Source: Bradyrhizobium sp. CCBAU 51765 (GTDB taxonomy: Bacteria > Pseudomonadota > Alphaproteobacteria > Rhizobiales > Xanthobacteraceae). Taken from it: DNA of 64,000 nt. Positions within the stretch are counted from its first letter, which is position 1; each line of letters starts with the position of its first letter. The notes beneath the pieces were generated by a model that saw nothing but the letters and a program-made list of their open reading frames with translations, was not told the origin of the DNA and made no database searches. Below, piece after piece: positions 36,972-46,582 of the stretch. A program made the translations under genes and the position numbers. Location: NCBI RefSeq assembly GCF_015291725.1, contig NZ_CP030038.1, positions 2,469,001 to 2,533,000 on the forward strand, given 5' to 3'.

Positions 36972-37268
36972 ATGTGCCTCGGCCTGCCCATGACGATTGT
37001 CGAGACCGACGGAGTGTCGGCGCTGTGCGCCTATCGCGGCGAGCAGCGCCGGGTCTCTGTGCTGCTGCTCTCGAATCCGCCGGTCGGCGCCAAGGTGCTG
37101 GTCTATATCGACACCGCGATCCGGCTGCTGGACGAGGACGAAGCGCGCCTCATCGCGAATGCGATCGAAGGGCTCAGTGCAGCGCTCGACGGCGAGGATT
37201 GCGACCGCTTCTTCGCCGACCTCATCGACCGCGAGCCGCAACTACCGGAGCACCTCCGGTCCAGTTAG
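36972..37268 (+). CDS. hupF: Hydrogenase assembly chaperone HupF (HypC paralogue)
   Basis: HypC/HupF/HoxL-family chaperone, 98 aa. The N-terminal MCLGLPMTIVE contains Cys2, which contacts the Fe(CN)2CO precursor in HypC. Its C-terminal tail is longer than in HypC (78 aa) at 44162. In R. leguminosarum, HupF is known to help maturation of the large subunit under oxygen. The ATG at 36972 is preferred to the TTG at 36966 because Cys2 is essential. Last gene before a 278-bp gap with promoter elements. Confidence 0.93.
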   Translation: MCLGLPMTIVETDGVSALCAYRGEQRRVSVLLLSNPPVGAKVLVYIDTAIRLLDEDEARLIANAIEGLSAALDGEDCDRFFADLIDREPQLPEHLRSS

Positions 37269-37439
37269 CAGCGTCGCTGCATCTCCCGATGAATGCATTG
37301 ATGACACCCGTGACCGGCCCGGCCCCGGCGGCCGCTGTAAGCCTGGAAAGGTCGATTCCTACCAGCAAAGCTGGCTACCACCAGATATGAAAAGTATCTT
37401 GCCATAGAAGCTTGGCGGACAGTCGAAGCTAGAAAATAG

Positions 37440-37453
37440 ATGATATAGATCAA
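37440..37453. promoter_or_regulatory. FNR/FixK-type box upstream of hupG
   Basis: ATGAT-ATAG-ATCAA matches the FixK/FNR palindrome TTGAT-N4-ATCAA at 9 of 10 positions. Its centre at 37446.5 would place a class-II start near 37488, overlapping the -24/-12 element downstream. It implies low-oxygen control of hupG-K (inference). Confidence 0.6.
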
Positions 37454-37484
37454 TTGGATAATTCCGGACAGGTGATAACCAATC

Positions 37485-37501
37485 CTGGCACGTGCCTTGC
37501 T
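37485..37501 (+). promoter_or_regulatory. Sigma54 (-24/-12) promoter upstream of hupG
   Basis: CTGGCACGTGCCTTGCT is a near-ideal RpoN promoter (TGGCAC-N5-TTGC), stronger than the hupS one. Predicted start near 37512, 35 bp before hupG. It would let HoxA or NifA drive the accessory genes independently of hupS. Confidence 0.75.
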
Positions 37502-37546
37502 AACCTCTAGTCCGAGCAAAAACACAAGCTTGTCAGGGGAGGTTCG

Positions 37547-37993
37547 ATGGAATTCCAGGTGGGAAAGCATGATCCGGCGCGGAGTGGCCTGCCCGAGGTC
37601 GATGCTGCGACGGTCGATCATTTCTTTGGCGGAGCGGACGAGGCCGGTGCGGTCGCGGTGCTGCTGTCGGCCGGCGATCCCAACCGCTTCCCTGAGGCAA
37701 TCGATGTCGCCGTGGTGCTGCCGGAGCTGATCACCGCGTTCGAAGGCCGGCTGCGCGGTGCGATCATCGCGCGCAGCGACGAGAGCGCGCTCGGCCAGCG
37801 CTTCGGCGTGCGCGTGCAGCCGACGCTGATTTTCGTTGCCAAGGGCGAGACGCTGGGACTGATCGCCAAGATCCAGGACTGGTCGGTCTATGTCGACCGC
37901 ATCACCAAGCTGATCGACCGGCCGCGCGGGCAAGGCGCAGCAGTCGCCGTCACCATCGTTCCCCAGCATCGCGCGCAAGGGGCCGGGCTGTGA
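37547..37993 (+). CDS. hupG: Hydrogenase accessory protein HupG (HyaE-like)
   Basis: HyaE/HupG family protein with thioredoxin-like fold, 148 aa. It lacks the CxxC active site, as is normal for the family ([28 protein letters not shown] is the core). In known systems HupG/HyaE assists small-subunit maturation and Tat export. First gene of the hupGHIJK-hyp block, with its own promoter elements. Overlaps hupH by 4 bp. Confidence 0.92.
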   Translation: MEFQVGKHDPARSGLPEVDAATVDHFFGGADEAGAVAVLLSAGDPNRFPEAIDVAVVLPELITAFEGRLRGAIIARSDESALGQRFGVRVQPTLIFVAKGETLGLIAKIQDWSVYVDRITKLIDRPRGQGAAVAVTIVPQHRAQGAGL

Positions 37994-38853
37994 AGGCCGG
38001 CTTCTGGGATGCGCCCGAAGGCGCCGAGCAACCGGTCAACGTGTTTCCGATCGGCGAAGAGAGTCTCAATGCAGCGAAGGGCAGCCTGACGGCGGCCGGC
38101 GCGCTGGCAAAGCTTGCAACGCTCGACAGTGCAGAGCTTGCAAAGAGCTGTCCGAACGCGGTCGCGCTGCTCTCGCGCATCGCGGTCGCCATTGAAGGCC
38201 AAAAGGCGGACGCGCCGACGCAATTGTTCCGGCTCGCCAATCTCAACGATCTCGAGAGCAAGCTGGTGGCCGACGTGCTCGGCGAAGGCGAGGTCGCCGG
38301 CGTCGTCGCGCTGCCCGACGGATCGCTGGCGCAGATCCAGGAATCGGTGCTGGCGGGAATTTGGCGTGTGCGGCTCGAGACCGACGCCGCTTCCGAATAC
38401 CTCGAGATCGGGGCGATTCCGGAGATCGTCAGGCGCGCGGCGGCCGACCTGACATCCGCCGATTTCGAGATCGGGCAGGTGCCGGAGGGCGCGATGAACG
38501 TACTGCCGGTGCTCGCCGAGATCCGCGAGCGGGCACAGGCCTGGCGGCCCGGTCTTCGCTCGCAGATCATCAATTTCACGCTGCTGCCGATGAGCCCGGT
38601 CGACATGAGCTTCCTGCAGGACACGATCCGGAACGGACCGATTCAGCTCGTCTCGCGCGGCTACGGCACCTGCCGGGTGCTCTCCACCGGCATTCGCAAT
38701 GTCTGGTCGGTGCAGTTCTTCAACGCCATGGACACCATCATTCTCGATACGCTCGAAGTCGGCGGCGTGCCGACGGTTGCGCTGGCAGCGGACGAGGATT
38801 TCGAGGATTCCGCCGAGCGGCTGCAGGAAATCATCGAGGCCTACTTCAAATGA
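37990..38853 (+). CDS. hupH: Hydrogenase expression protein HupH (HyaF-like)
   Basis: HupH/HyaF family, 287 aa, with GTG start overlapping the hupG stop. Typical stretches are [15 protein letters not shown] near the N-terminus, [16 protein letters not shown] and [28 protein letters not shown]. HupH homologues take part in small-subunit processing under oxygen. Followed by hupI with an ATGA overlap. Confidence 0.92.
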   Translation: MKAGFWDAPEGAEQPVNVFPIGEESLNAAKGSLTAAGALAKLATLDSAELAKSCPNAVALLSRIAVAIEGQKADAPTQLFRLANLNDLESKLVADVLGEGEVAGVVALPDGSLAQIQESVLAGIWRVRLETDAASEYLEIGAIPEIVRRAAADLTSADFEIGQVPEGAMNVLPVLAEIRERAQAWRPGLRSQIINFTLLPMSPVDMSFLQDTIRNGPIQLVSRGYGTCRVLSTGIRNVWSVQFFNAMDTIILDTLEVGGVPTVALAADEDFEDSAERLQEIIEAYFK

Positions 38854-39059
38854 GCGCCTTCGAGAACTTTGGCGTGCGCCGGGACATCACTGAGGCTACG
38901 CGGCTGGAATGCGGCATCTGCTGGACCGTCTACGATCCGGCGGATGGCGATGAGGTAGCGCAGATCGCGCCGGGCACGCCGTTCGCGGCGCTGCCGGAGG
39001 AGTGGCACTGCCCGAATTGCGACGCGCCAAAATCCAAGTTCATGGCGATCGAAACATGA
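38850..39059 (+). CDS. hupI: Rubredoxin-like protein HupI
   Basis: Small iron protein, 69 aa. The two rubredoxin knuckles are [16 protein letters not shown] and [13 protein letters not shown], giving a Cys4 site for one iron. Hydrogenase-linked rubredoxins are thought to act in electron transfer during oxygen-tolerant maturation of HupS. It overlaps both neighbours by 4 bp. Confidence 0.95.
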   Translation: MSAFENFGVRRDITEATRLECGICWTVYDPADGDEVAQIAPGTPFAALPEEWHCPNCDAPKSKFMAIET

Positions 39060-39583
39060 CCGGCAGCGCGCCAGCGAGTACATCAGGTCCTGTCGGCGGC
39101 GCCGACGCCGCGGCGTGGGGTGAGCTTCTGGCCGCAAGCTACCGGGAGATCGGCGAGCGCGCGATGCGCGATCTGCCCATCTACAACGATGCGCTCGACG
39201 TCGAGGCGGTCGATTTCCGCCCTTTCAACGGCACGATCGTCGGCATCATGGTCACGCCGTGGTTCATGAACGTGGTGATGCCGGCGGGCGCTATTGCGCC
39301 GGCCACCTCGGGCGCGAACGTGCGAATGCGTTTTCCCGCGGGGGATATCGAATTCATCCTGAGCGAGGTCGCCCGGGTCGGCCGGATCGCGAGCTGCTCG
39401 CTGTTCTCGCCGATGTTCCAGTTTGCCGACATGGATGCCGCGCGAGCGACGGCCGAAGCCGCGCTTGCCGAATTGATGCTGCCGGCGGACAGCGAGGAGG
39501 CGGTTCGCCGCCGCGAGCCCGCGACAAGCCCGATCGATCGGCGTAACTTCCTGCGGGGTGCCCTGACGGAGCGGCGCGGATGA
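39056..39583 (+). CDS. hupJ: Hydrogenase assembly protein HupJ (HybE family)
   Basis: HybE/HupJ family, 175 aa. The core includes IVGIMVTPWFMNVVMPAG and VRMRFPAGDIEFILSEVARVGRIASCSLFSPMFQF. The ATG at 39056 is inside the hupI stop. The C-terminal tail SPIDRRNFLRGAL resembles the RRxFL pattern of a Tat motif, although it is at the wrong end of the protein. Role: chaperone for the small subunit before export (known for HybE-like proteins). Confidence 0.92.
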   Translation: MTGSAPASTSGPVGGADAAAWGELLAASYREIGERAMRDLPIYNDALDVEAVDFRPFNGTIVGIMVTPWFMNVVMPAGAIAPATSGANVRMRFPAGDIEFILSEVARVGRIASCSLFSPMFQFADMDAARATAEAALAELMLPADSEEAVRRREPATSPIDRRNFLRGALTERRG

Positions 39584-40674
39584 GCCTCTCGTTCCGCAAC
39601 GAGATCGATATCACGGTGCTGCTGTCCGGTGCCACGATCGCCGACGTCGCGATCAAGCCGCGCAGCCGGCCGCCGCTGACGCGGCTGTTTGCGGGAAAGC
39701 CCGCCGCTTCCCTGCTTCCCGTGCTGCCGCGTCTGTTCTCGCTGTGCTCGGTCGCCCATCACGTGGCGTTCCAGTCGGCGGTGGAAGCCGCACAAGGGCG
39801 GCAGGCGGCTCCCGCAACAGTGCGGCGCCGCGTCACCGCAGTCGTCGCCGAGCGGCTGACCGAACTGTTGCGCGGCTTGTTCGTCGGACCGCTCGCGCTC
39901 GACGGCACAAACGCGCCGGCGGTGCGCGCCGCGATGCAGGCAAGCGCGCTGCTCGGCCGCGCGGACGAGGCCGTCCCACCGGCCTTGCATCGCGACGCGG
40001 TGGAGCAGATCAAGGCCGCGCTCGGCGCGATGGGGATCGCCGGTGAAGAAGACGAGACGCTCGCGCCGGGCAGCGCGCTCGTCGCCTCCGTCGCGGGATG
40101 CAATGACAGGCTGGTGTCACAGCCGCAGGCCGATCCATCCTTCCTGACGGTGGCGGACGATCTAGACATCGTCACGCGTCTGCTGGCGGACGGTGCGGCC
40201 TATTCCGATGCGCCGGACCTCTGCGGCCGGATTCCGGAAACCGGCGTCTGGGCGCGCATGGCGCGCCGTGAAGCGGTCTCGCCGGCGGAAGCTGGCTCCG
40301 CCGCGCGTCTGAAGGCGCGGGTTGCCGAGGTCGCGCGGCTCTGCGCCTGGCTCGTTCGTGGCGATGCGGAGCTCGACGAGGGCGTCGTCGCAAGCTACCG
40401 GCTCGGCGTGGGCAAGGGGGCGGCCGCTGTCGAATGCGCCCGCGGGCGCCTCCATCATGCCGTCGCACTGGACGACGAGGATCGCATCGTCAAGTTCGAG
40501 TACCTGGCACCGACCGAGTGGAATTTTCACGCCCGTGGACCGCTGGTCAGGAGCCTCCAGGGCGCGACGCTCGCAGCCGGCCGGCACGGACAGGACGAGG
40601 TCCGCGCGCTGGTCGGATCCTTCGATCCCTGCGTCGGCTTCAGCCTGAATTTTCGCGAGGCGGCCCATGCATGA
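39580..40674 (+). CDS. hupK: HupK, degenerate large-subunit-like scaffold protein
   Basis: 364 aa, a shortened relative of the [NiFe] large subunit that keeps the overall fold but has lost the full active site. The N-terminal RICG motif is replaced by FSLCSVAHHVA. The C-terminal L2 region retains only SFDPCVGFSLNF, with a single Cys where HupL has DPCLACSTH. HupK is thought to act as a scaffold for Fe(CN)2CO assembly with HypC and HypD. It overlaps hypA by 8 bp. Confidence 0.92.
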   Translation: MSLSFRNEIDITVLLSGATIADVAIKPRSRPPLTRLFAGKPAASLLPVLPRLFSLCSVAHHVAFQSAVEAAQGRQAAPATVRRRVTAVVAERLTELLRGLFVGPLALDGTNAPAVRAAMQASALLGRADEAVPPALHRDAVEQIKAALGAMGIAGEEDETLAPGSALVASVAGCNDRLVSQPQADPSFLTVADDLDIVTRLLADGAAYSDAPDLCGRIPETGVWARMARREAVSPAEAGSAARLKARVAEVARLCAWLVRGDAELDEGVVASYRLGVGKGAAAVECARGRLHHAVALDDEDRIVKFEYLAPTEWNFHARGPLVRSLQGATLAAGRHGQDEVRALVGSFDPCVGFSLNFREAAHA

Positions 40675-41008
40675 GATGGCGCTGTGCGAAGGCATCGTCG
40701 GTATCGTCGAGGAGGAAGCGCGCAAGCGCGCTTTCACCAAGGTGAACGTCGTCTGTCTGGAAATCGGTGCGCTGAGTCATGTCGCGCCGGAGGCGCTGAA
40801 ATTCTGCTTCGAGGCCGTCGCCGCGCGGACCATCGCGCAAGGCGCGCGACTCGAGATCGTCGAGACTCCCGGCACGGCCTGGTGCATGGCCTGTTCCAAA
40901 GCCGTCGAGATCGGGCAGCGCTACGAGCCGTGCCCGTCCTGCGGCGGCCACCAATTGCAGGTGACGGGCGGCGAAGAGATGCGCGTAAGGGAATTGGAGG
41001 TCGACTGA
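40667..41008 (+). CDS. hypA: Hydrogenase nickel incorporation protein HypA
   Basis: Nickel metallochaperone, 113 aa. His2 in MHEMALC, with Glu3 following, is the nickel ligand of the family. The zinc-binding pairs are CMAC and CPSC in the C-terminal half. With HypB it inserts Ni into HupL and HupV. The coding region overlaps hupK and hypB. Confidence 0.96.
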   Translation: MHEMALCEGIVGIVEEEARKRAFTKVNVVCLEIGALSHVAPEALKFCFEAVAARTIAQGARLEIVETPGTAWCMACSKAVEIGQRYEPCPSCGGHQLQVTGGEEMRVRELEVD

Positions 41009-41904
41009 TGTGTACGGTCTGCGGCTGCAGCGATGGCAAGACATCGATCGAACATGCGCATGATCATCATCATGATCACGGCGGGCACCACCACCATCAT
41101 CACCACCACGGCCATGGTCACCACCATCACCACGGTGGTGACCACGACCCAGCCCCCGATGAGGCCGGGCTGCTCGACTGCGGCGCCAATCCCGCGGGCC
41201 AGAAGATCGCCGGCATGAGCAGCGACCGTATCATCCAGGTCGAGCGCGACATCCTTGGCAAGAACGACCGGCTTGCGGCCGACAACCGCGCCCGCTTCGC
41301 GGCCGATGGCGTGCTCGCCTTCAACCTGGTCTCCAGCCCCGGCGCCGGCAAGACCTCGCTGCTGGTCCGCGCCGTGTCCGAGTTGAAGGAAAGCTTTGCG
41401 ATCGGTGTGATCGAAGGCGACCAGCAGACCTCCAACGATGCCGAGCGCATCCGCGCCACCGGCGTGCCGGCGATCCAGGTCAATACCGGCAAGGGCTGTC
41501 ACCTCGATGCCGCCATGGTCGGCGAGGCCTATGACCGGCTGCCCTGGCTCAACGGCGGCCTGCTCTTCATCGAGAATGTCGGAAATCTGGTCTGCCCGGC
41601 GGCGTTCGATCTCGGCGAGGCCTGCAAGATCGTGGTGTTCTCGACCACCGAGGGCGAGGACAAACCGCTGAAATACCCCGACATGTTCGCAGCCTCGTCG
41701 CTGATGCTGATCAACAAGATCGACCTCGCGCCCGTGCTCGATTTCGATCTGGCGAAGACCATCGAATATGCGCGCCGGGTCAACCCGAAGATCGAGGTGT
41801 TGACGGTGTCGGCGCGCACCGGCGAGGGGTTTGCAACGTTTTATGCCTGGATCCGCAAGCGGATGGCGGCGATGAAGCCGGCCGCGATGACGGCAGCGGA
41901 GTGA
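41008..41904 (+). CDS. hypB: Hydrogenase nickel incorporation GTPase HypB with His-rich tail
   Basis: GTPase of 298 aa that drives nickel transfer. Residues 2-7 are CTVCGC, a high-affinity metal site. From about residue 16 to 47 there is a histidine-rich segment with some twenty His, which stores nickel in rhizobial HypB. The G domain has P-loop [23 protein letters not shown], a metal-binding [11 protein letters not shown], the G3-region [10 protein letters not shown] and the guanine-specificity motif NKIDL. Confidence 0.96.
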   Translation: MCTVCGCSDGKTSIEHAHDHHHDHGGHHHHHHHHGHGHHHHHGGDHDPAPDEAGLLDCGANPAGQKIAGMSSDRIIQVERDILGKNDRLAADNRARFAADGVLAFNLVSSPGAGKTSLLVRAVSELKESFAIGVIEGDQQTSNDAERIRATGVPAIQVNTGKGCHLDAAMVGEAYDRLPWLNGGLLFIENVGNLVCPAAFDLGEACKIVVFSTTEGEDKPLKYPDMFAASSLMLINKIDLAPVLDFDLAKTIEYARRVNPKIEVLTVSARTGEGFATFYAWIRKRMAAMKPAAMTAAE

Positions 41905-41906
41905 CG

Positions 41907-44162
41907 ATGGGCGGCGCGGCCACAGCACGGGACGGACGGCGGCTGCGCCTGCATGTGCGCGGCGCGGTGCAGGGCGTCGGCTTTCGCCCGTATGTCTACG
42001 GTCTCGCCACGCGCTACCGCCTCGGCGGCTTCGTCGCCAACGATTCCCATGGCGTCGTCATCGAGGTCGAGGGCGAGCGCGCGTCCGATTTCGTCGCGGC
42101 GTTGCCGCTGGAAAAGCCGCCGCTCGCCCGGATCGACGAGATCTCGGTGCAGCCGGTCGGGGCGGTGGCGAGTGCGGAGTTTTGCATCCGCGCCAGCGAG
42201 CAGGGGAGGGTGTCGACGCGCATCGTCGCTGATGCCGCAACCTGCAAGGACTGCCTGCGCGAGCTGTTCGATCCCGCCAGCCGGTTCCATCGTTATCCCT
42301 TCATCAACTGCACCCATTGCGGTCCACGCTACACCATCGCCGAGCGGCTTCCCTATGATCGAGCGGCAACGGCCATGAAACGCTTTGCGATGTGCAGAGC
42401 CTGTGCCGACGACTACGCCAACCCCCTCAGCCGCCGTTTCCATGCCGAGGCGATCGCCTGTCCGCAATGCGGCCCGAGGCTCAGCCATGAGGTCGCGGAG
42501 ATTGCCGACGCGGTCGCGGCCGGCAAGATCGTCGCGATCAAGGGGCTCGGCGGCTATCAGCTGCTTTGCGATGCCCGCGACGACGAGGCTGTACGGCGGC
42601 TGCGGCAGCGCAAGCATCGCGACCAAAAACCCTTCGCGGTCATGGTCGGATCGGTGGATGCGGTTGCGGACATCGCCCATGCCGATACCGCCGAGCTCGC
42701 CTTGCTGCAGACGTCGCCGCAGCCCATCGTGCTGATGACATCACGCCACCGGCTCGCGCCAGCCGTCGCGCCGGGCCTGTCGCTCCTCGGCGTCATGCTG
42801 CCGGTCGCGCCGCTCCACCACCTCATCTTCGATGCCCTGACTACAGCGCACGAGCGGGCCGGCGAGAATTGGGCGATCGTCGCCACCAGCGCCAATCCCG
42901 GTGGCGAGCCGCTCCTCATCGACAATCGCGAAGCCGAGCAACGCCTTGCCGGCATCGCCGACCTCATCGTCACGCACGACCGCGACATCGTCACCCGGGC
43001 CGACGATTCTGTGGCGGCGGTCGTCGCCGGCCGGACGCAATTCATCCGCCGCGCGCGCGGCTACGTGCCCGAGCCGGTTCGCCTGGCGCGGTCGGTGCCG
43101 CCGATCCTGGCCGTTGGCGGCGCGCTCAAATCGACGGTGACGCTCACGCGCGGCAACGAGGCGTTCGTCTCCCAGCACATCGGCGACCTCGCCACTGCGG
43201 AAGGCGTCCGCTTCTTCGAGGAGACGGTGCATCACCTGCTTTCGACACTCGACGTCGAGCCGGTCGTCATTGCCCATGACCTGCATCCGAACATGGCCTC
43301 GACCCGTTTTGCCGAGGCCAGCGGGAGGCCGCTGATCGCGGTCCAGCACCATCATGCCCATGCGGCCGCCGTGATGGCGGAGCATGGCACCGCAGCACCG
43401 GTGCTGGCGTTGGTGCTCGACGGTTTCGGCCACGGCAGCGACGGCGGCAATTGGGGCGGCGAGCTGCTGGCTTGCGACGGCGCCCGCTTCCGGCGGCTCG
43501 GACATCTGGCCCCGATGAAGATGCCGGGCGGCGATCGCGCCGCGCGCGAACCGTGGCGCATGGCCGCGAGCGTGTTGCACGGCTTGGGGCGCGGCGGTGC
43601 GATCGCGCCCCGGTTCGGCGCACAGCCGCAGGCCGCGCGTCTTAGGGCCATGCTCGATCAGCCGGGCGTGCCGACGACAACTAGCGCCGGCCGATTGTTC
43701 GATGCGGCGGCGGGCCTGCTCGGTCTCTGCCCGATCCAGAGCTACGAGGGGGAAGCTGCGATGAAGCTCGAAGCGCTGGTGCGCAGCTCCCGCATCGCGC
43801 CTGACGGCTGGGCCATCGAGCACGGCGTGCTGTCCTTGGCCCCGCTGTTCGAGCGCCTGGCAGCTGGAAAGATCGATGCGGTCGAAGGCGCCGAGCTGTT
43901 CCACGGCACGCTTGCCGCGGCTTGCGTCGACTGGATTGATCGCGCGGCGGGCGCGACCGGGATTCGGACCGTCGCCTTGAGCGGCGGCTGCTTCCTCAAC
44001 GCGATCCTCTCGGAGCAGATCGAGCGCGGCTGCCTTGCCGCCGGGCTCTCGCCGCTGCTGCCGCGCCAAGTACCGCCCAACGACGGCGGGCTCAGCCTCG
44101 GGCAGGCCTGGGTTGCCGCGCTGACACTGCTCGAACGGCAAGGCCTGGAAGGAACCATCTGA
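41907..44162 (+). CDS. hypF: Carbamoyltransferase HypF
   Basis: 751 aa, full length. It makes the cyanide ligands of the active-site iron from carbamoyl phosphate with HypE. Domain order is acylphosphatase (RGAVQGVGFRPYVYGLA near residue 17), two zinc fingers (CKDCLRELF to CTHCG, CRACADDY to CPQCG), the YrdC-like domain (AAGKIVAIKGLGGYQLLCDA), and the Kae1-like carbamoyltransferase domain (VQHHHAHAAAVMAEH, ALSGGCFLN). GGAG lies 5 nt before the ATG at 41907; a GTG at 41901 overlapping the hypB stop is the alternative. Confidence 0.95.
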   Translation: MGGAATARDGRRLRLHVRGAVQGVGFRPYVYGLATRYRLGGFVANDSHGVVIEVEGERASDFVAALPLEKPPLARIDEISVQPVGAVASAEFCIRASEQGRVSTRIVADAATCKDCLRELFDPASRFHRYPFINCTHCGPRYTIAERLPYDRAATAMKRFAMCRACADDYANPLSRRFHAEAIACPQCGPRLSHEVAEIADAVAAGKIVAIKGLGGYQLLCDARDDEAVRRLRQRKHRDQKPFAVMVGSVDAVADIAHADTAELALLQTSPQPIVLMTSRHRLAPAVAPGLSLLGVMLPVAPLHHLIFDALTTAHERAGENWAIVATSANPGGEPLLIDNREAEQRLAGIADLIVTHDRDIVTRADDSVAAVVAGRTQFIRRARGYVPEPVRLARSVPPILAVGGALKSTVTLTRGNEAFVSQHIGDLATAEGVRFFEETVHHLLSTLDVEPVVIAHDLHPNMASTRFAEASGRPLIAVQHHHAHAAAVMAEHGTAAPVLALVLDGFGHGSDGGNWGGELLACDGARFRRLGHLAPMKMPGGDRAAREPWRMAASVLHGLGRGGAIAPRFGAQPQAARLRAMLDQPGVPTTTSAGRLFDAAAGLLGLCPIQSYEGEAAMKLEALVRSSRIAPDGWAIEHGVLSLAPLFERLAAGKIDAVEGAELFHGTLAAACVDWIDRAAGATGIRTVALSGGCFLNAILSEQIERGCLAAGLSPLLPRQVPPNDGGLSLGQAWVAALTLLERQGLEGTI

Positions 44163-44398
44163 TGTGTCTCGCGATACCTGCCGAGGTCACGAAGCTCCTG
44201 CCCGACGAGATGGCGATCGTTTCCATCGACGGCGTCAGCAAGGAGATATCGGTCGCCTTGATCGAGGGTCTCGCCGTCGGCGATTACGTGATCATCCATG
44301 TCGGCTATGCCCTGACGAAGATCGACCCGGAGGAGGCGAGGCGGACGCTCGAGCTGCTGCGCGAGCTCAGCGCCGAGGGGCAGGGAGCCGCGTCATGA
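44162..44398 (+). CDS. hypC: Hydrogenase assembly chaperone HypC
   Basis: 78 aa. MCLAIPAEV has the essential Cys2. It carries the Fe(CN)2CO unit with HypD to HupL or HupV. Overlaps hypF by one base and hypD by 4 bp. Clearly distinct from its paralogue HupF. Confidence 0.96.
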   Translation: MCLAIPAEVTKLLPDEMAIVSIDGVSKEISVALIEGLAVGDYVIIHVGYALTKIDPEEARRTLELLRELSAEGQGAAS

Positions 44399-45537
44399 AA
44401 TATGCCGACGAGTTTCGCGACAAGGAGATCGCGCTTGGGCTCGCGAAAGCGATCCGCGCGGAGGCCGATCCGCAAAAGCCTTATCGCTTCATGGAGTTCT
44501 GCGGCGGCCATACCCACGCGATCTCGCGCTACGGCCTCGAGGACATGCTGCCGAGGAACGTGCGGATGATCCATGGCCCCGGCTGTCCGGTGTGCGTGCT
44601 GCCGGCCGGACGCATCGACATGGCGATCCGGCTCGCGATGAGGCCCGACATCATCCTGTGCGTCTATGGCGACCTGATGCGCGTTCCCGGCTCGCAGGGC
44701 GCATCGCTGTTGAAGGCGAAGGCGCGCGGCGCCGACATCCGCATGGTCTATTCGACCATCGACGTCATCCGGGTCGCCGAGGACAATCCCGGGAGTGAGG
44801 TGGTGTTCTTCGCCATCGGCTTCGAGACCACGACGCCGCCGACCGCGGTCATGATCCGCCTCGCCGAGAGGAAGCAGCTCGAGAACTTCAGCGTGTTCTG
44901 CAACCACGTGCTGACGCCGCCTGCGATGCAGAACATCCTGGAAAGTCCGGAGATCCGCAACATCGGCCGGGTCGAGATCGATGGTTTCGTCGGGCCGGCC
45001 CACGTCTCGACGATCATCGGCACGGCCCCATACGAGTTCTTTGCCGAGGAGTTCGGCAAACCCGTCGTGATCGCGGGTTTCGAGCCGCTCGACATGATGC
45101 AGGCGATCCTGATGCTGATGCGGCAGGTCAACGAGAACAGGCACGAGGTCGAGAACCAGTACAGCCGCGCGGTGAACCGCGACGGCAATCTGCGCGCCAA
45201 GGAGGAGGTCTCCGACATCTTCGAGCTGCGCGATCAGTTCGAATGGCGGGGGCTCGGGCAGGTTCCCTATAGCGGGCTGAAGCTGAAGCGCGCCTACGCC
45301 AAGTACGACGCCGAGGTGCGCTTCGACATGCACGAGCTGCGCGTCGACGACAATCCCGCATGCGAATGCGGCGCCATCCTGCGCGGCGTGAAGAAGCCGG
45401 TCGACTGCAAGCTGTTCGGCACCGTCTGCACGCCGGAGACGCCGATGGGCTCCTGCATGGTCTCCTCCGAAGGCGCCTGCGCCGCGCACTGGACCTATGG
45501 CCGCTTCCGCGATCACCAGCAGAGGCGCGCGTCATGA
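44395..45537 (+). CDS. hypD: Hydrogenase formation protein HypD
   Basis: 380 aa Fe-S scaffold on which the Fe(CN)2CO unit is built. The conserved CGGHTHAISRYG near residue 37 and GPGCPVCVLPAGRID contain the redox and iron-ligand cysteines. The C-terminal CECGAILRGVKKPVDCKLFG and GSCMVSSEGACAAHW hold the [4Fe-4S] ligands. ATGA-type overlaps on both sides. Confidence 0.96.
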   Translation: MKYADEFRDKEIALGLAKAIRAEADPQKPYRFMEFCGGHTHAISRYGLEDMLPRNVRMIHGPGCPVCVLPAGRIDMAIRLAMRPDIILCVYGDLMRVPGSQGASLLKAKARGADIRMVYSTIDVIRVAEDNPGSEVVFFAIGFETTTPPTAVMIRLAERKQLENFSVFCNHVLTPPAMQNILESPEIRNIGRVEIDGFVGPAHVSTIIGTAPYEFFAEEFGKPVVIAGFEPLDMMQAILMLMRQVNENRHEVENQYSRAVNRDGNLRAKEEVSDIFELRDQFEWRGLGQVPYSGLKLKRAYAKYDAEVRFDMHELRVDDNPACECGAILRGVKKPVDCKLFGTVCTPETPMGSCMVSSEGACAAHWTYGRFRDHQQRRAS

Positions 45538-46574
45538 AGGCCTATCAGCGCAAGCTCGACATCAGGAACGGCTGCGTCGACCTGTCCCACGGCTCGGGCG
45601 GCCGCGCCATGGCGCAGTTGATCTCCGGATTGTTTCATGAGGCCTTCGGCAATGAATGGCTGGCGCGCGGCAACGACCAGTCGGCATTCGACGTCGGCGC
45701 CGGGCGCATGGTGATGACGACCGACGGCTATGTGGTCTCGCCGCTGTTCTTCCCCGGCGGCAATATCGGCTCGCTTGCGGTGCACGGCACCGTCAACGAT
45801 ATCGCCATGGCCGGTGCACGCCCGCTCTACCTCTCTGCAAGCTTCATCATCGAGGAAGGCTTCCGCTTCGCCGATCTCAAGCTGATCGCTGAATCGATGG
45901 GCGAGGCGGCGCGCGATGCCGGCGTCCACATCATCACTGGCGACACCAAGGTGGTCGAGCGCGGCAAGGCCGATGGCCTGTTCATCTCGACCGCCGGCGT
46001 CGGGGTCGTGCCCCACGGGCTCGATCTCTCGGCGGAGAACGCCCGCGCCGGCGATCGCGTGCTGATCTCCGGCACGCTCGGCGACCACGGCGTGGCGATC
46101 ATGTCGAAGCGGCAGAATCTCGCCTTCGAGACCGAGATCGTCTCGGATTCGGCGGCGCTGAACGACCTCGTCGCGAAGATGGTCGAAGCCGGCGGTCGCG
46201 GCATCCGCCTGATGCGCGATCCCACCCGCGGCGGCCTCGCCGCCACGCTGAACGAGATCGCCCGGCAGTCCGACCTCGGCTTCCATCTTCGCGAGGAAGC
46301 GATCCCGGTCAAACCGGGCGTGGCGGCAGCGTGCGAGCTGCTCGGCCTCGATCCGCTCCATGTCGCCAATGAGGGCAAGCTGGTCGCGATCGTCGCGCCC
46401 GAGCTTGCCGGTGCGGTGCTGGCCGCGATGCGGGCGCATCCGCTTGGCCGCGACGCCGCCGAGATCGGCGAGGCCGTGGCCGACGATCATCATTTCGTGC
46501 AGATGGCCACGAGCTTCGGCGGCGGGAGGATCGTCGACTGGCTGTCGGGTGAGCAATTGCCGAGAATCTGTTAG
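45534..46574 (+). CDS. hypE: Hydrogenase expression/formation protein HypE
   Basis: 346 aa ATP-dependent dehydratase that turns the carbamoyl group on its C-terminal Cys into thiocyanate for transfer as CN. The protein ends PRIC, the hallmark tail. AIR-synthase-like features include DLSHGSGGRAMAQLI and DPTRGGLAATLNEIA. ATG overlaps the hypD stop. Confidence 0.96.
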   Translation: MKAYQRKLDIRNGCVDLSHGSGGRAMAQLISGLFHEAFGNEWLARGNDQSAFDVGAGRMVMTTDGYVVSPLFFPGGNIGSLAVHGTVNDIAMAGARPLYLSASFIIEEGFRFADLKLIAESMGEAARDAGVHIITGDTKVVERGKADGLFISTAGVGVVPHGLDLSAENARAGDRVLISGTLGDHGVAIMSKRQNLAFETEIVSDSAALNDLVAKMVEAGGRGIRLMRDPTRGGLAATLNEIARQSDLGFHLREEAIPVKPGVAAACELLGLDPLHVANEGKLVAIVAPELAGAVLAAMRAHPLGRDAAEIGEAVADDHHFVQMATSFGGGRIVDWLSGEQLPRIC

Positions 46575-46582
46575 GGCCCATC

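Noticed and set aside
41050..41150. CAC/CAT-rich stretch that looks like a simple repeat
   Set aside because: It is in frame inside hypB and codes the nickel-storing histidine tail.
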